Below are positions 1-8,983 of a stretch of DNA of 64,000 nucleotides, piece by piece. Below the pieces are notes generated by a model. The model saw nothing but the letters and a program-made list of their open reading frames with translations, was not told the origin of the DNA and did not search any database. Within the stretch, counting starts at the first letter, position 1. Every line of letters begins with the position of its first letter. A program made the position numbers and the translations under genes. Source of the DNA: Megamerina dolium (taxonomy: Eukaryota > Arthropoda > Insecta > Diptera > Megamerinidae); NCBI GenBank assembly GCA_963854835.1, contig OY978526.1:27083073-27147072 (forward strand), in the 5' to 3' direction.

Positions 1-960
1 GCAAGTCTATGCTATAGATAGTTTTTCACAAACATAGCTAATATGAACACGAGAAGATAGTATTGAACCCGTGCATTTATAACCATAGCGCGCAAACGAC
101 TCCGCAGTCGCTTGGACGAATATTTGTTGAACAACATTCTATGTATTTACAAGCCTTTAATTCATTGGAAACCACTCAATCGTTCATCTTATGAATTTAT
201 GTCTTGTAAAACCGTCCTAACCTTCATATTATCCGAGTCGTGAGGTTGGTGAAGTATTTACCATACCTTAATCTACATCTATACATCTATGTTCAGGGAC
301 TGAATCCTAGACTTACCACGATCTCAACCAACACCTCCATAATATCTTCAATTTTGTACATAATATGTTCATCAGTTTCATCTATCATACTATCCAATGT
401 GGATAAAGAGGGAAAATATCGTGGTCAATTTTAATATCTAGCTTTTTGCCCTCGTGTATTCGTGTTTCATGAGTCATTTACCATACAGCATAACATCATT
501 CAACTTCATTCGAGTTTTGAGTTTTGATCTGGAATCCTTTCGATTAATGAACAGAGCCCACAGTTAAACAGAGTTTATGCCCATTACCAGTATTAGATTT
601 TGGCCATGCCCTGGACCAGACCTATTAGGAACATCCATGTGAAAAACATGTTTGATGTGATGTGTCTATTAAATCCAAAAAGGACTAGAATAGCAATTCT
701 TATATTAGTCGATATTTTGACATTGCTTCTTCTCAGAAAGTTGTTTTAGAAACCAGTTCATGTTAAAATATTTCACTCTAAAAAAGATTGTCTCTAACAA
801 TAAATAGGCAACATTTTCGATGTTAGCCCTAACTTTGTCCAAAATCATTGGTTTATTCAAAGATATGGACGATTTGGTAGTATTTTAGTGAAAAGTCTAA
901 AGGCATAAAATCACTCGAAAGTATTTGAATTTTAGCACCTAGGTTAGATTAGGTTATGTG
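1..960. other. Unassigned AT-rich DNA
   Basis: I see no gene or transposon boundary here. The minus strand around 300-470 reads as a short acidic, helix-like stretch broken by stops, which could be an old coding relic, but I cannot name it. The right edge (about 940-1000) has a GGTTAGATTAGGTTA-type run and a short CT microsatellite, both common at fly repeat edges. Confidence 0.4.
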
Positions 961-1202
961 GCTGCACTCTCTCTCTCTCTCTGAGAGTACACACTTAGGC
1001 CAGAAAGGCCCATTGTGATACCACCGAGCTTCTCTTCCAATACTGCTGTGCGTGTTAAATTTGGACAACATCAGAAGAAACCTACTTATATAGGGTGATC
1101 CAATAGGAGGTACTTTTTCCAATAGGGATTCTCAGACATCTCACGTGTTATAACTGTCATGTTCATATGACATTTGTGTTCATTTTTCATTGACATTTCA
1201 CC

Positions 1203-1542
1203 ATGAATAGACTTACGCCAGAACAACGTTTACAAATTGTGAAAATTCAGTGTTCAGTGAGAAATGTTCTTCATTCTCTTCAACCATTTCATGGTGTTCA
1301 TATGGTGTTATGTTGTGGTTATGGTGTTCAGATCTTGTGATCTGACGCAGTTGGATTACTTTTTATGGAGCTATGTGAAATTAGTTGTTTATGTCGAGAA
1401 CCCACAATCGATTCCTGCATTAGAAGCGATCATAACACGCGTAATTAACGGAATATCGGCCGAAATGCTCGAAAGAGTGCTCAAAAATTGGACCCATAGA
1501 ATGCATCATGTTAGAGCTAGTTGGCCACAACATTTAGAATAA
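1203..1542 (+). pseudogene. Truncated Tc1/mariner-type transposase
   Basis: The start codon at 1203 opens MNRLTPEQRLQIVKI, which resembles the first helix of the DNA-binding domain of these transposases. The frame then shifts into a different reading frame (1264-1542) whose last ~68 residues carry DLTQLDYFLWSYVK, NPQSIPALEA and a terminal NWTHRMHHVRAS. This is the typical transposase C-terminus including the third catalytic Asp. The linker helices and first two catalytic Asp residues are absent, so it cannot be active. It ends at a TAA just before the nested SINE. Confidence 0.75.
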
Positions 1543-1573
1543 ATTATTATCAAACATTAAATGTCATTAAATG

Positions 1574-1933
1574 TGGGAGCCGTAGCTCAGTGGTTAGTGT
1601 GTTCGCCTTCTGATCTGTAGGTCGTGGTTCAATCCCCGGCTGATGCATAACAAATTTAATATCGATAAGATTTTTCTTTCGAATGGTACCCACCTGTCGG
1701 CAAGCAATTGGCAATTCTTCCGACAGTAACAACTTGCCATGAAAAAGCTTCTTAAAGAACTCTGTGACAAAGCTCAGAAAAAGTGATGTCACAAGTGTTC
1801 TGCCGTTCGGAACCGGCTAAAATAAGTAGGTCCCTTCTAATATTGTTCAAAATTTAAGACACAACACAACAGTAATGGAAGAGAAGCTCGGCCAATGAGC
1901 CCTTTGGGGCTTTATGTGCCACATATTTATTTA
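1574..1933 (+). repeat. tRNA-derived SINE, near full length
   Basis: The head is tRNA-like: GCCGTAGCTCAGTGGTTAG (box A region) and, about 35 bases on, GTGGTTCAATCC (box B region), as expected for an internal RNA polymerase III promoter. A body shared with the other copies follows (CGATAAGATTTTTCTTTCGAA, TGCCGTTCGGAACCGGCTAA, GAAGAGAAGCTCGGCCAATG) and then a T-rich end near TATTTATTTATTTTT. It lies inside the Tc1-like element, downstream of its transposase frame. The target duplication is not clean by eye. Confidence 0.8.
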
Positions 1934-2099
1934 TTTTTATACATGTCATAGACCGAACTTACGTCTCAAATACACTTTTTGATTATTAAATTGATTTTAA
2001 TGCGTTTTATTAAAAAAAAACTACCGGAAGCTCTTATTGGATCACCCTATATTAGGCGGTTCCGAACGGCAGAACCCTTGTGACAATTTAGCACATTTA

Positions 2100-2563
2100 C
2101 TACTAAGTTTGTAGTAGAATTTATTAAGCATTTTGGGCAATTTCAAAAACAAATTTTATAAATCGGTGTACATATAATGATCTATCCAAATTTCTATCCA
2201 AATTATTTCACTAATGTTTTTGTGATTAAAGATTTACATTTGATTTTGTACATAACGAATCATGAGATCACAATTTATTGCACCATTTTTAAGTGACTCT
2301 AATCACATTAATTGCAACAACTACAATTACTAAATAGGCCACAGTCTTCGTTAAGCTAATGATAGTATTGTGAGTAAGGCTTTGAATTACAACCTATAAA
2401 CTGATTTGGGAAACCCTTAACCTTTAAGGAAGTCAACTCTAACTAGACTAAAAACGTCTAGAAACCAAATACCCTACAGGGCCCATGTCCTACTAGATAT
2501 TTAAATAACCATTGATGTAGACTAAAATTACCACAAAAGTTTTGCTCAATTTTTAAATAAGCA
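2100..2563. other. Downstream flank of the first moricin-like gene
   Basis: AT-rich single-copy DNA without recognisable genes. On the minus strand, an AATAAA at 2570-2565 lies about 45 bases past the stop codon of the gene at 2614-2805, so transcription of that gene should end in the right part of this interval. Confidence 0.4.
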
Positions 2564-2613
2564 ATTTATTTAATTCATTATTAATCAGCGTCCTTTACTA
2601 TCATTCGTATTAA

Positions 2614-2805
2614 TTAATGGCCTGTGACTTTATGATAAACATCACGAACGGTATCAATAATAGCTGCTGCATCAGCACCAGCTGCTAGACCACCTTTGAC
2701 TTTCTTTGCGGCATGATGAAGTTTGCTACGTTTTTTAGCAACTGCCGTTCCACTAAAGACAGCCATCAATACAACGACGAGAATGAAGATATTTGCTAAA
2801 TGCAT
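2614..2805 (-). CDS. Secreted cationic peptide, moricin-like (paralogue 1)
   Basis: A 63-residue precursor. Residues 1-23 form a signal peptide (hydrophobic core FILVVVLMAVFSG, cleavage expected after TAVA). The 40-residue mature part starts KKRSK and continues as a Lys-rich amphipathic stretch with an Ala/Gly-rich centre (KKVKGGLAAGADAAAI) and a C-terminal DVYHK block. Mature length, charge, G-[KG]-G-L-x-A core and a late D-V-Y recall moricin-type antimicrobial peptides, which are described mainly from Lepidoptera; cecropin/stomoxyn-type linear helices are the alternative. The tandem paralogue is at 3827-4024. A TATA box and initiator lie 28 bases apart upstream, and AATAAA follows the stop. 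The coding gene is secure; antimicrobial function is inferred. Confidence 0.8.
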   Translation of the reverse strand: MHLANIFILVVVLMAVFSGTAVAKKRSKLHHAAKKVKGGLAAGADAAAIIDTVRDVYHKVTGH

Positions 2806-2883
2806 TATTTAAAATAAATTTATTTATTTATTTTGGATATACTGGCACAGTACTTATTATGATGAGAAAAGTTGATACACTTT

Positions 2884-2915
2884 GACTGAATATTACTCAA
2901 ATCGCTCTATTTATA
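2884..2915 (-). promoter_or_regulatory. TATA box plus initiator of moricin-like gene 1
   Basis: On the minus strand TATAAATAGA occupies 2915-2906 and a TCAGTC initiator occupies 2889-2884. The predicted +1 A (2887) is 28 bases from the first T of the TATA box, the standard insect core-promoter spacing. This predicts an ~80-base 5' leader. Confidence 0.75.
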
Positions 2916-2919
2916 CTCT

Positions 2920-3700
2920 ATTTATACGATTTTTTGTGTAAATATGTTTTTATTTTTATTTTTTTTGCTTTTCATTTCATTATATTTGCTTTCTAATAAC
3001 AAAAAAAGAGCATATATATGTATTTATTTAAATTTTATAGAAAAATAAAATTTATACAGCGATGTTGAAATATTTTGGGTAATTTCATTCGAATGTCATC
3101 CTAGGAGCTTTAAAATCGCTCTATCATATATGAAATGAAATAATTCATTAACTAATATGTATATATTATATGTAAATATATCTACTCTAGATATATTATA
3201 ATATGATGTATTGTATTCTTATATTTGCTTAAAATTATGAAAAATAGAAAACCTGAATAAATATTTTTATTTGCTTAATTCGAGACAAATATGTTTTTTT
3301 AAATCAACTAACTCTTTGCATAAGACTGAAACTTATTATTATCATTTCATAATATTTATTTTTGATTTCGCAATAATGTTTTGGGTAGTCGTATTTTTAA
3401 CACATATGGAAAACCTTGAAACAGCATTTCGAACTTGCTCGAACTTGTGACAATATGCACAGCAATTAACTGCTTCGTATTGCAAGTAGAGCTGCAGATT
3501 GAAATGTGTGAATTGGCTCGAAAAGGGTTGCTAGTAGGCTTCGTGACTGATGGTGAACCTTCAAGCCAGTCAACACAGACCATACTGAAAATGAGCTAAA
3601 AGTGCTAATCAAAAACCAAACAAAATAGAAAGCGGATGATTCGCATGTCCTATGACCCATCATGGATCCTAAATACTTCAAGCATTTAGAACCAATTTTA
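2920..3700. repeat. Upstream flank of paralogue 1, duplicated upstream of paralogue 2
   Basis: Blocks here recur in order upstream of the second gene: TACAGCGATGTTGAAATATT near 3055 matches ATGCAGGGATGATGAAATATT near 4274, and ATATTTGCTTAAAATTATGAAAAA near 3222 matches 6358 onward. GTCGTATTTTTAACACA near 3386 matches 6475. The duplicated unit therefore includes several hundred bases of upstream DNA, so the pair arose by local segmental duplication. No separate gene is evident; the short open frames here lack support. Confidence 0.6.
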
Positions 3701-3826
3701 TATAGTAAATTTATTTATTTAATTCATTATAATTTCATTTGGATATACAAATATGTTCAATACGTATTGAAATTCGAAATTAATCTTCGAAAGCATTATT
3801 AGTTACTCCTACTATTCATGTGTTAA

Positions 3827-4024
3827 TTATTGTCCTTTTATTTTATGATAGACATCACGGACGGCTTCTCCAATAGAAACTGCATTGGCACCAGCTTGTA
3901 GACCGCCCTTGATTTTCTTTCCGGCACCACTCACTGAAGGATTTTTACGTTTTCTTGCATCGGCATTTCCACTAAAGGCAGCTACCAATACAATAACGAG
4001 AATAAGGATACTTGCAATGCGCAT
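3827..4024 (-). CDS. Secreted cationic peptide, moricin-like (paralogue 2)
   Basis: A 65-residue precursor with a 23-residue signal peptide (ILILVIVLVAAFSGN core, cleavage after ADA) and a 42-residue mature peptide. The mature peptide begins RKRKN and contains SGAGKKIKGGLQAGANA and a terminal VRDVYHKIKG. It aligns throughout with paralogue 1: the KK-[VI]-KGGL-x-AGA-[DN]-A core and the VRDVYHK block are conserved, while the region just after the cleavage site is most divergent. It has the same strand and the same promoter layout. Its upstream flank is interrupted ~410 bases from the start by a SINE fragment and then a mini-me-like element. Assignment as an antimicrobial peptide is inference from charge, size and pattern. 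Confidence 0.8.
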   Translation of the reverse strand: MRIASILILVIVLVAAFSGNADARKRKNPSVSGAGKKIKGGLQAGANAVSIGEAVRDVYHKIKGQ

Positions 4025-4084
4025 TTTTAAAAGAAAATTTTGTAGAAGTGTGTAGTAGTATACGATATTATGATGAGATAGTTC

Positions 4085-4121
4085 AACTGAATAATATTAG
4101 AATCGGATAGCTCTATTTATA
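4085..4121 (-). promoter_or_regulatory. TATA box plus initiator of moricin-like gene 2
   Basis: TATAAATAGA on the minus strand (4121-4112) is followed 33 bases later by TCAGTT (4090-4085). The arrangement and immediate context (AGAGC after the TATA box, AATATTATTCAGT at the initiator) match the promoter of the first paralogue, supporting co-duplication of promoter and gene. Confidence 0.7.
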
Positions 4122-4436
4122 CTGCGGTAATAATTTCAAATAATAATTAGGCTCCTATAAATACGAGTGTATGTAAACAGTATATAATAATTTTTTTTTT
4201 TTTGTTCTTTAATTTTGCGTTCAAATGAATGAGGTTGATATTTACTTAATAATATTGATGAAAAACAAAATATATGCAGGGATGATGAAATATTATTTAT
4301 TTGTAATTGCACACCTCAAACTCATTCTAGGTGTTTGAAATTATCTGGAAAGTTTTAAACTATCAAAATTTCTAGTAATAATTGTAGTTATATAGATAAT
4401 ATTGTTGCATATAAAAGGGCGTGAGGTCGTGCTCCC

Positions 4437-4652
4437 CGTGGGAAGCACAACTTTAATATCGAACTATTTTTTTTATCGAACAGTATCCACCTGTAGGCAA
4501 GCAATTGACAAAAAAAAAAGGTGAAAAAGCGATATCATAATGTTCTGCAATCCGGAACCGACTAATATAATTATGTGCAAAATTTAACACGCACAACAAT
4601 ACCGTAAGAGAAGCTCTTCTAAAAAACCCTTCGGGGCCTATAAACGCCACTT
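4437..4652 (+). repeat. SINE fragment, 5' truncated
   Basis: Matches the body of the SINE (TTTAATATCGA, TATCCACCTGTAGGCAAGCAATTG, GTTCTGCAATCCGGAACCGACTAAT, AGAGAAGCTC, CCTTCGGGGCCTATAAACGCCAC) but lacks the tRNA-like head. Its 3' end abuts the start of the mini-me-like element at 4655. Confidence 0.65.
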
Positions 4653-4654
4653 TT

Positions 4655-6260
4655 TATACCCTGCATAATGCAATATGCATGGTATATTCATTTCGGTCAG
4701 ATGTTTGTGTCCACTTGAAGGAATCTCCGGAGATATAGACATGGATATATATTCGTGATCAGCGTCGATTAAATTTTCGATTTAACGATGTCCGTCCGTC
4801 CGTCCGTCCGTCCGTCCGTCCGTCCGTCCGTCTGTCTGTCACCTGGCTGGTTCGCACGATAACTTGAGTAAATATTGAGCTATTTCGATGAAATTTGGCA
4901 TAAGTAATCTATGATTCAAGGGTACGGAGGGGATTGATATTGGGCATGATCGGTCAATAACCACGCCCACACCAAGCATTCAAAGCGACTAACCTCGAAA
5001 TTTTCAAAATCTTTAACTTGCTATAACTCACATAATATACCACTTGGGACAACAATATTTTGCACATAGAGTTATATTATACTACTATATAACCTCGCCA
5101 AAAGTGGGTGAGCCACGCCTACTTTCTAGCGTAGTTCCCATACAAAGTGTCTGTACTTCTTTTAAATTGAAACTGCTGTAACTTCTACAATCTTCTGTCT
5201 AGAATAACCATAATTGACACTTAGATTAACACGGTAGTCGGAAATGATATGGCAGAAAATCAATGTGCCACGCCCACTCCTTTTTGGGTCTCCCATACAA
5301 AGTTGCGGAAATTAAAAAAAATGTTACCGGTTATAACTTGCAAACTATTCAGGGTACAATAACGAGATTTAAGGTGTGGATTAGTATTGTACGAGCAACT
5401 AGGCTCACAGAAAATGGGCGCACCACGCCTAGTGTTTATCGTAGCCCCCATACAAATTTTAAATTGAAAGAGCTGTAACTTCGGCAATCTTCTGTCTAGA
5501 ATAACCATAATTGACGCTTAAATTAATATCGTAGTCGGCAAAAATCTGGCAGAAAATCAGTGTGCCACGCCCACTCCTTCATGGGTCTCCCATACAAAGT
5601 CGAGTGAATTAAACTAAAATTTTAAGCTCCATAGCTTACAAACCATTTAGCCTAGGACAACGAGACTTAGGGTATGGATTAGTATTTTACGAGCAACTAG
5701 GCTCACAGAAAATGGGCGCACCACGCCCAGTGTTTATCGTAGCCCCCATACAAATTTTAAATTGAAACAGCTGTAACTTAGGCAATCTTATGTCTACAAT
5801 AACCATAATTGACACTTAAATTAATATCGTAGTCGGAAATAATCTGGCGAAAAATCAGCGTACCACGCCCACTTCTTATTGGGGCTCCCATACAAAGTTG
5901 AGGAAATTAAACAAAAATGTTAACCACCATAACTTAGAAACTATTCAACGTAGGACACCAAATTTAAGGTGTGGATTAACATTGAAAAATTAATTGGATT
6001 TACTAGAAAGTGGTAAGTGGTAAGTGCCACGCCCACTTTTTATATAGCTCCCATACTAAGCCTCGGAATTATCTTAAAATCCTTTTACTTCGTCAAAGTC
6101 AACCATATTTCGGGTGTAAATTAGTAGTATATGCAAAAATTGTTTCTCGAAAAGTGGAAATAAAAGAAAAGTTGGATATTCGAGTAAACTTTTTATATAC
6201 AAATCTACATATGTAGGGTATAGTTTGGTCGGCCCCAGCCGACTGTAAGGAGATTTTTTT
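4655..6260 (+). mobile_element. mini-me/DINE-1-like non-autonomous element, subfamily A (copy 1)
   Basis: Starts TATACCCTGCATAATG and ends with TATGTAGGGTATA, a short hairpin (GTCGGCCCCAGCCGAC), then CTGTAAGGAGATTTTTTT. The 5' end has its own inverted pair (ATACCCTGCAT / ATGCATGGTAT). A (GTCC)n-(GTCT)n tract is at about 4788-4840. The interior is built of ~150-base modules each carrying CCACGCCCA-type boxes and CCCATACAAA. Subterminal inverted repeats, a 3' hairpin, GTCY microsatellite and lack of coding capacity fit mini-me/DINE-1 (Helentron-associated) elements; this family assignment is by resemblance. It splits the upstream flank of moricin-like gene 2. Confidence 0.7.
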
Positions 6261-6690
6261 AATATAAAATGCATAAAATAATAAGCAAACCGTACAAACC
6301 CTAATAATTCTTAAGTACATATCAATATTTCTGATCTAAATGATATATTAAAGATAATATTTGCTTAAAATATGAAAAACAAAAACAAAAATAATAATTA
6401 TTATTATTATTATTTGCTTAATTGAAGTACATCAATATTATTCTTTGGTCTCGCTTTAATTCATTAGTCATTTGTCGTATTTTTAACACAACTTAAAGAG
6501 CAGTAACAAATTCTTTAAAAATTTCCATCCATCCACAGCAATCAAGAATGCCTAACCTTTGTACAATGAGTTCAAAAAATCTTTTTAGAGATGAAGCCGA
6601 TACTTATATCAATCTGTAACTAATAGTTAAATTACCCAGGGATCACTCTTAGAGCGGTAAAATGTATGAGCGACCCCGCATGAATATTAT
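6261..6690. other. Far part of the duplicated upstream flank of moricin-like gene 2
   Basis: From about 6320 the sequence resumes the flank interrupted at ~4430: ATATTTGCTTAAAATATGAAAAA and TTTGCTTAATTGAAG match the flank of gene 1, and GTCGTATTTTTAACACA follows. A short ATT microsatellite is present. No gene is seen. Confidence 0.5.
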
Positions 6691-6699
6691 ATTCCTAAC

Positions 6700-7700
6700 A
6701 TTTTCCGAAACACTTCTTGCACCCATCCTTTATATCCATCCCTTACCGTCACGCGGATTATCCTTCTACCAAGTTACTCGCTGAATCAACCAGAATTAAA
6801 ATCTATGGCAAACTGTATGTATCTATGATCAGAGAAAGAGTGCTGGTCCAATACTTTCCAGTTTTTTTTATATGGTCTACAATGCCTTCGGTGGCAAGAG
6901 TTAAGTCTAGAACTTCCTGTCTATTTTTTGTTATGAAAGTTGGGGTCTCACCCCTGTGACTCACCACTAATATCCCTGCATCCAACCCTTGATTTTTGGG
7001 CATCTTCTAGCAGATGCTTAAGGTTGCTTGGTGGTGGTGATTCCTCTTGGTCGTGCATGAGGTAGGCTGATGCACACCACCGTCGTGTCCAAATTGATGT
7101 AATTACAGAGTGAAAGAGAGGTTATTGATTTTCTCAGAAGTATGCCAGCCCTAGGGCTACCTGTCTTACGCGTGTATATTAAGTTGTATCCAGGTGTCCT
7201 TAGTCCACATACCATGTAGCCAACTGTCCACGGCTTTTGGACCAGAACGATGTCTTCTCCGTCGGCTTCCAGATGAAGAATTAGAGGGGCTGAGGCCGCG
7301 TTAGACTTGTGCAGATTTATCTGGAGGCAATGAAACATCACCGCTGCCAGTGGTCAATTTCGCTTCCACAACAGTAACGTTGGCCTCATCGTCTTCAGAG
7401 TCCAGCAACTCATCTTCCAACAAAATCCTATTCGCATCGGATTTTGAGGAAAACGAGTCGCACGAGTCCTGCCGCACAAGCATTCTGGAGCTGATAGGGA
7501 GCATCTCCTCCGTCTCCATCCATTTTGCCAGGCTGCCAACACCTCTAGAAATTTATCATATTTATAAAATTTGCTCCCACCGCTCCTTAAAGTGGCACCA
7601 GTACAAAATGTACGCAAAAACATTTGAAAATCAATCAACAACTCAAACTTCGAATAACAAAAGCCCAGGAATCGTCTCTAGAGTGATGATATATATGATC
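6700..7700 (-). pseudogene. Non-LTR retrotransposon relic: ORF1 end and endonuclease
   Basis: On the minus strand, a short acidic ORF1-like tail (7519-7301, ending DVSLPPDKSAQV) overlaps a second frame (7341-7018) that begins MMFHCLQINLHKSNAAS and contains VLVQKPWTVG. This is the pattern of the N-terminal APE-type endonuclease of I/LOA/R1-type LINEs (LQxNL...QEPW). Further down (7003-6803) RGETPTFITKNRQEVLDLTL matches the later endonuclease motif. Frames are broken between these pieces, and reverse transcriptase is absent, so it is a dead 5' fragment. Codon-level decay suggests moderate age. Confidence 0.65.
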
Positions 7701-7719
7701 AACTCGCAATAATTTTTTT

Positions 7720-8008
7720 CTCCTCAACATTTCCACCGAACATACTTACTCGCTGATGTTTTTGTAAAACTGACTCCCACCGCTCTCAGGGTAACCTTAA
7801 AGGCGTGATACATATCACGGGTTGTTATTCATTATTGTTACACAACATTTATCCTACATATCCTAACTCTCTATCGTTAAGGAGGCTCCCATACAAAATA
7901 AACACGCAGACACTTGAAAACAAAATCATTACTTTGGAATGAAATTCTTCTTCAAAATGAAAAGTCCCATATAAGATTTTCAATTGATGAAAACCATTGT
8001 TTGCGCAT
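7720..8008. repeat. Downstream flank block of the peptide-gene array
   Basis: TTATTGTTACACAACATTTATCC followed by CTATCGTTAAGGAGGC and CCCATACAAAAT recurs at 9492-9552 and 15478-15545. There it lies downstream of the peptide genes and their mariner relics. Its presence here, with no peptide gene upstream, suggests a further array unit has been lost or overwritten to the left. No gene is seen. Confidence 0.5.
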
Positions 8009-8351
8009 ATTATAACTCTATGTGCCAAATATTGTTGTCCCAGATGGTATATTAAGTGAGTTATAGCATGTTAAAGATTTTGAAAATTCCGAGGTTAGTC
8101 GTTTTGAATGCTTGGTGTGGGCGTGGCTATTGACCGATCATGCCCAATATCAAAATTTCGTCAAAATAGCTCAATATTTGCTCAAGTTATCATGCGAACT
8201 AGCCAGGTGACAGACAGACAAACGGAGGGACGGACGGACATCGTTAAATCGAAAATTTAAGCGACGCTGGTCGGACCGGAGATTCCTTCAAGTGGTTACA
8301 AACATCTGACCGAAATGAATATACCTTGCATATTACATTATGCAGGGTATA
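8009..8351 (-). mobile_element. mini-me-like element, 5' fragment, reverse
   Basis: The reverse complement matches the first ~340 bases of the full copies: TATACCCTGCATAATG end at 8351, degenerate GTCC/GTCT tract near 8205-8240, CATGCCCAATATC block, and CAACAATATTTGGCACATAGAG at the broken end. It sits directly upstream of the first peptide-gene unit. Confidence 0.75.
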
Positions 8352-8809
8352 AAAACTTGAAAATTTGCAAAGCATAGAACCAGAAGTGCAGACATTTCTG
8401 GTTTTTCCACCAATTGTTGCAAATTTCTTATTTCTTTGTGTTAAATAAGTATACATACAGAGTATTTCATTAAAAAGAAGCCATTTCACAGTAAAGAAAT
8501 ACATATTTCCATTATAAATAGAACAGAAAACTCATTTTTATTTAAAATAAAAAGCAAAAATTATGTAAACAAAATTTGGGTTTTCCACCAAATTTTGCAA
8601 ATATACATATAATTGCTTTGTTTAAAACACACCATTTACCGACCCTATCTAATTAAAGGGAAGACATTTCACAATAAAGAGCTAAATATTTCCACAATAA
8701 ATAGGATAGAAGACAGACTTAAAACATTAGTCGATAATTGATAACAGGCACTTGTAAACATTCTAACTAATACAAAAAAAAAAAAAATATATATATATAT
8801 AGACACAAA
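8352..8809 (+). promoter_or_regulatory. Upstream region of secreted peptide gene A
   Basis: Conserved with the upstream regions of genes B and C. It contains two copies of a [GT]GGTTTT-rich box followed by CCACCAA and TTGCAAAT (near 8396 and 8578). An AT-rich block ends in ATAAATAGG (8697-8705), and TTAGTCG follows with A at 8729. The TATA-like box to initiator distance is 32 bases, identical in all three paralogues. Confidence 0.6.
8578..8587 (+). promoter_or_regulatory. Candidate kappa-B (Dorsal/Dif-type) site upstream of gene A
   Basis: GGGTTTTCCA fits the GGGWWWWCCM consensus used by insect Rel factors and lies about 140 bases upstream of the predicted start of transcription. The equivalent positions in B and C are degraded (TGGTTTTAACACC near 12077; TGGTTTTATCACC near 16353). 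A second, one-mismatch copy (TGGTTTTTCCACC) occurs near 8399 in A and 11940 in B. Short sites arise by chance, so function is unproven. Confidence 0.4.
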
Positions 8810-8983
8810 ATGAAGTTCCTGAAGGTAGTCATCATTTTTGTAATCTTTGCAACACTATATGCTGAAAGTGAAAGCACCACATTCCCGCTTCAAAATCGGA
8901 ATGGTCTGAGATTTCTAAAATTGAAATTAGATAATAATACATTAATAGGACAACAAGCCTGTAAATGGTTTGGTGGAAAATAA
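8810..8983 (+). CDS. Small secreted peptide, paralogue A of tandem family
   Basis: A 57-residue precursor. Residues 1-18 (MKFLKVVIIFVIFATLYA) are a signal peptide almost identical to those of genes B and C. The mature part is unlike its sisters: it starts ESESTTFPLQNRNG, has a basic/leucine stretch (LRFLKLKLDNN) and ends GQQACKWFGGK with a single cysteine. The terminal GGK and the preceding N-x-L-I-G pattern weakly recall Bomanin tails, but the CxxC pair is missing, so I do not assign that family. Polyadenylation signals AATAAA occur near 9050. The start is supported by the conserved leader and signal peptide. Function unknown. Confidence 0.7.
   Translation: MKFLKVVIIFVIFATLYAESESTTFPLQNRNGLRFLKLKLDNNTLIGQQACKWFGGK

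Larger units (their letters stand above)
1091..2049 (+). mobile_element. Tc1/mariner-superfamily element, internally deleted, TA target duplication
   Basis: The element is bounded by terminal inverted repeats (TAGGGTGATCCAATA at the left; TATTGGATCACCCTA at the right) and flanked by TA at 1089-1090 and 2050-2051. It encodes only the ends of a transposase: an N-terminal start at 1203 (MNRLTPEQRLQIVKI) and the C-terminal part in the open frame 1264-1542. The middle, with the first two catalytic residues, is missing. A SINE is inserted downstream of the transposase stop. It is a non-autonomous deletion derivative. The superfamily is secure from TIRs, TA site and the DLTQLDYFLW block; the exact clade is not. 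Confidence 0.8.
1003..2100 (-). repeat. tRNA-derived SINE, reverse, split by a Tc1-like element
   Basis: The two halves (1003-1088 and 2052 to about 2095) read together as the reverse complement of the SINE seen in full at 1574-1933. The left half carries the GAGCTTCTCTTCC, GTGCGTGTTAAATTT and ACCTACTTA blocks. The right half carries GGTTCCGAACGGCAGAACCC. Removing the intervening element with one copy of the TA target site restores a continuous SINE, so this SINE predates that insertion. The tRNA-like head is not recognisable in the right half, so the copy is truncated or decayed. Confidence 0.75.

Noticed and set aside
1576..1650. tRNA gene call for the SINE heads (also at 27601 and 51930)
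   Set aside because: Box A and box B are present, but the acceptor and anticodon stems do not close well, and the head is always followed by the SINE body.
4785..4845. CRISPR-like array
   Set aside because: It is a simple (GTCC)n/(GTCT)n microsatellite in a fly transposon with no spacers.
5263..5508. Overlapping plus and minus frames repeated at 11069-11356
   Set aside because: Incidental frames in mini-me-like modules containing CCACGCCCA and CCCATACAAA repeats; no signal or family motif.
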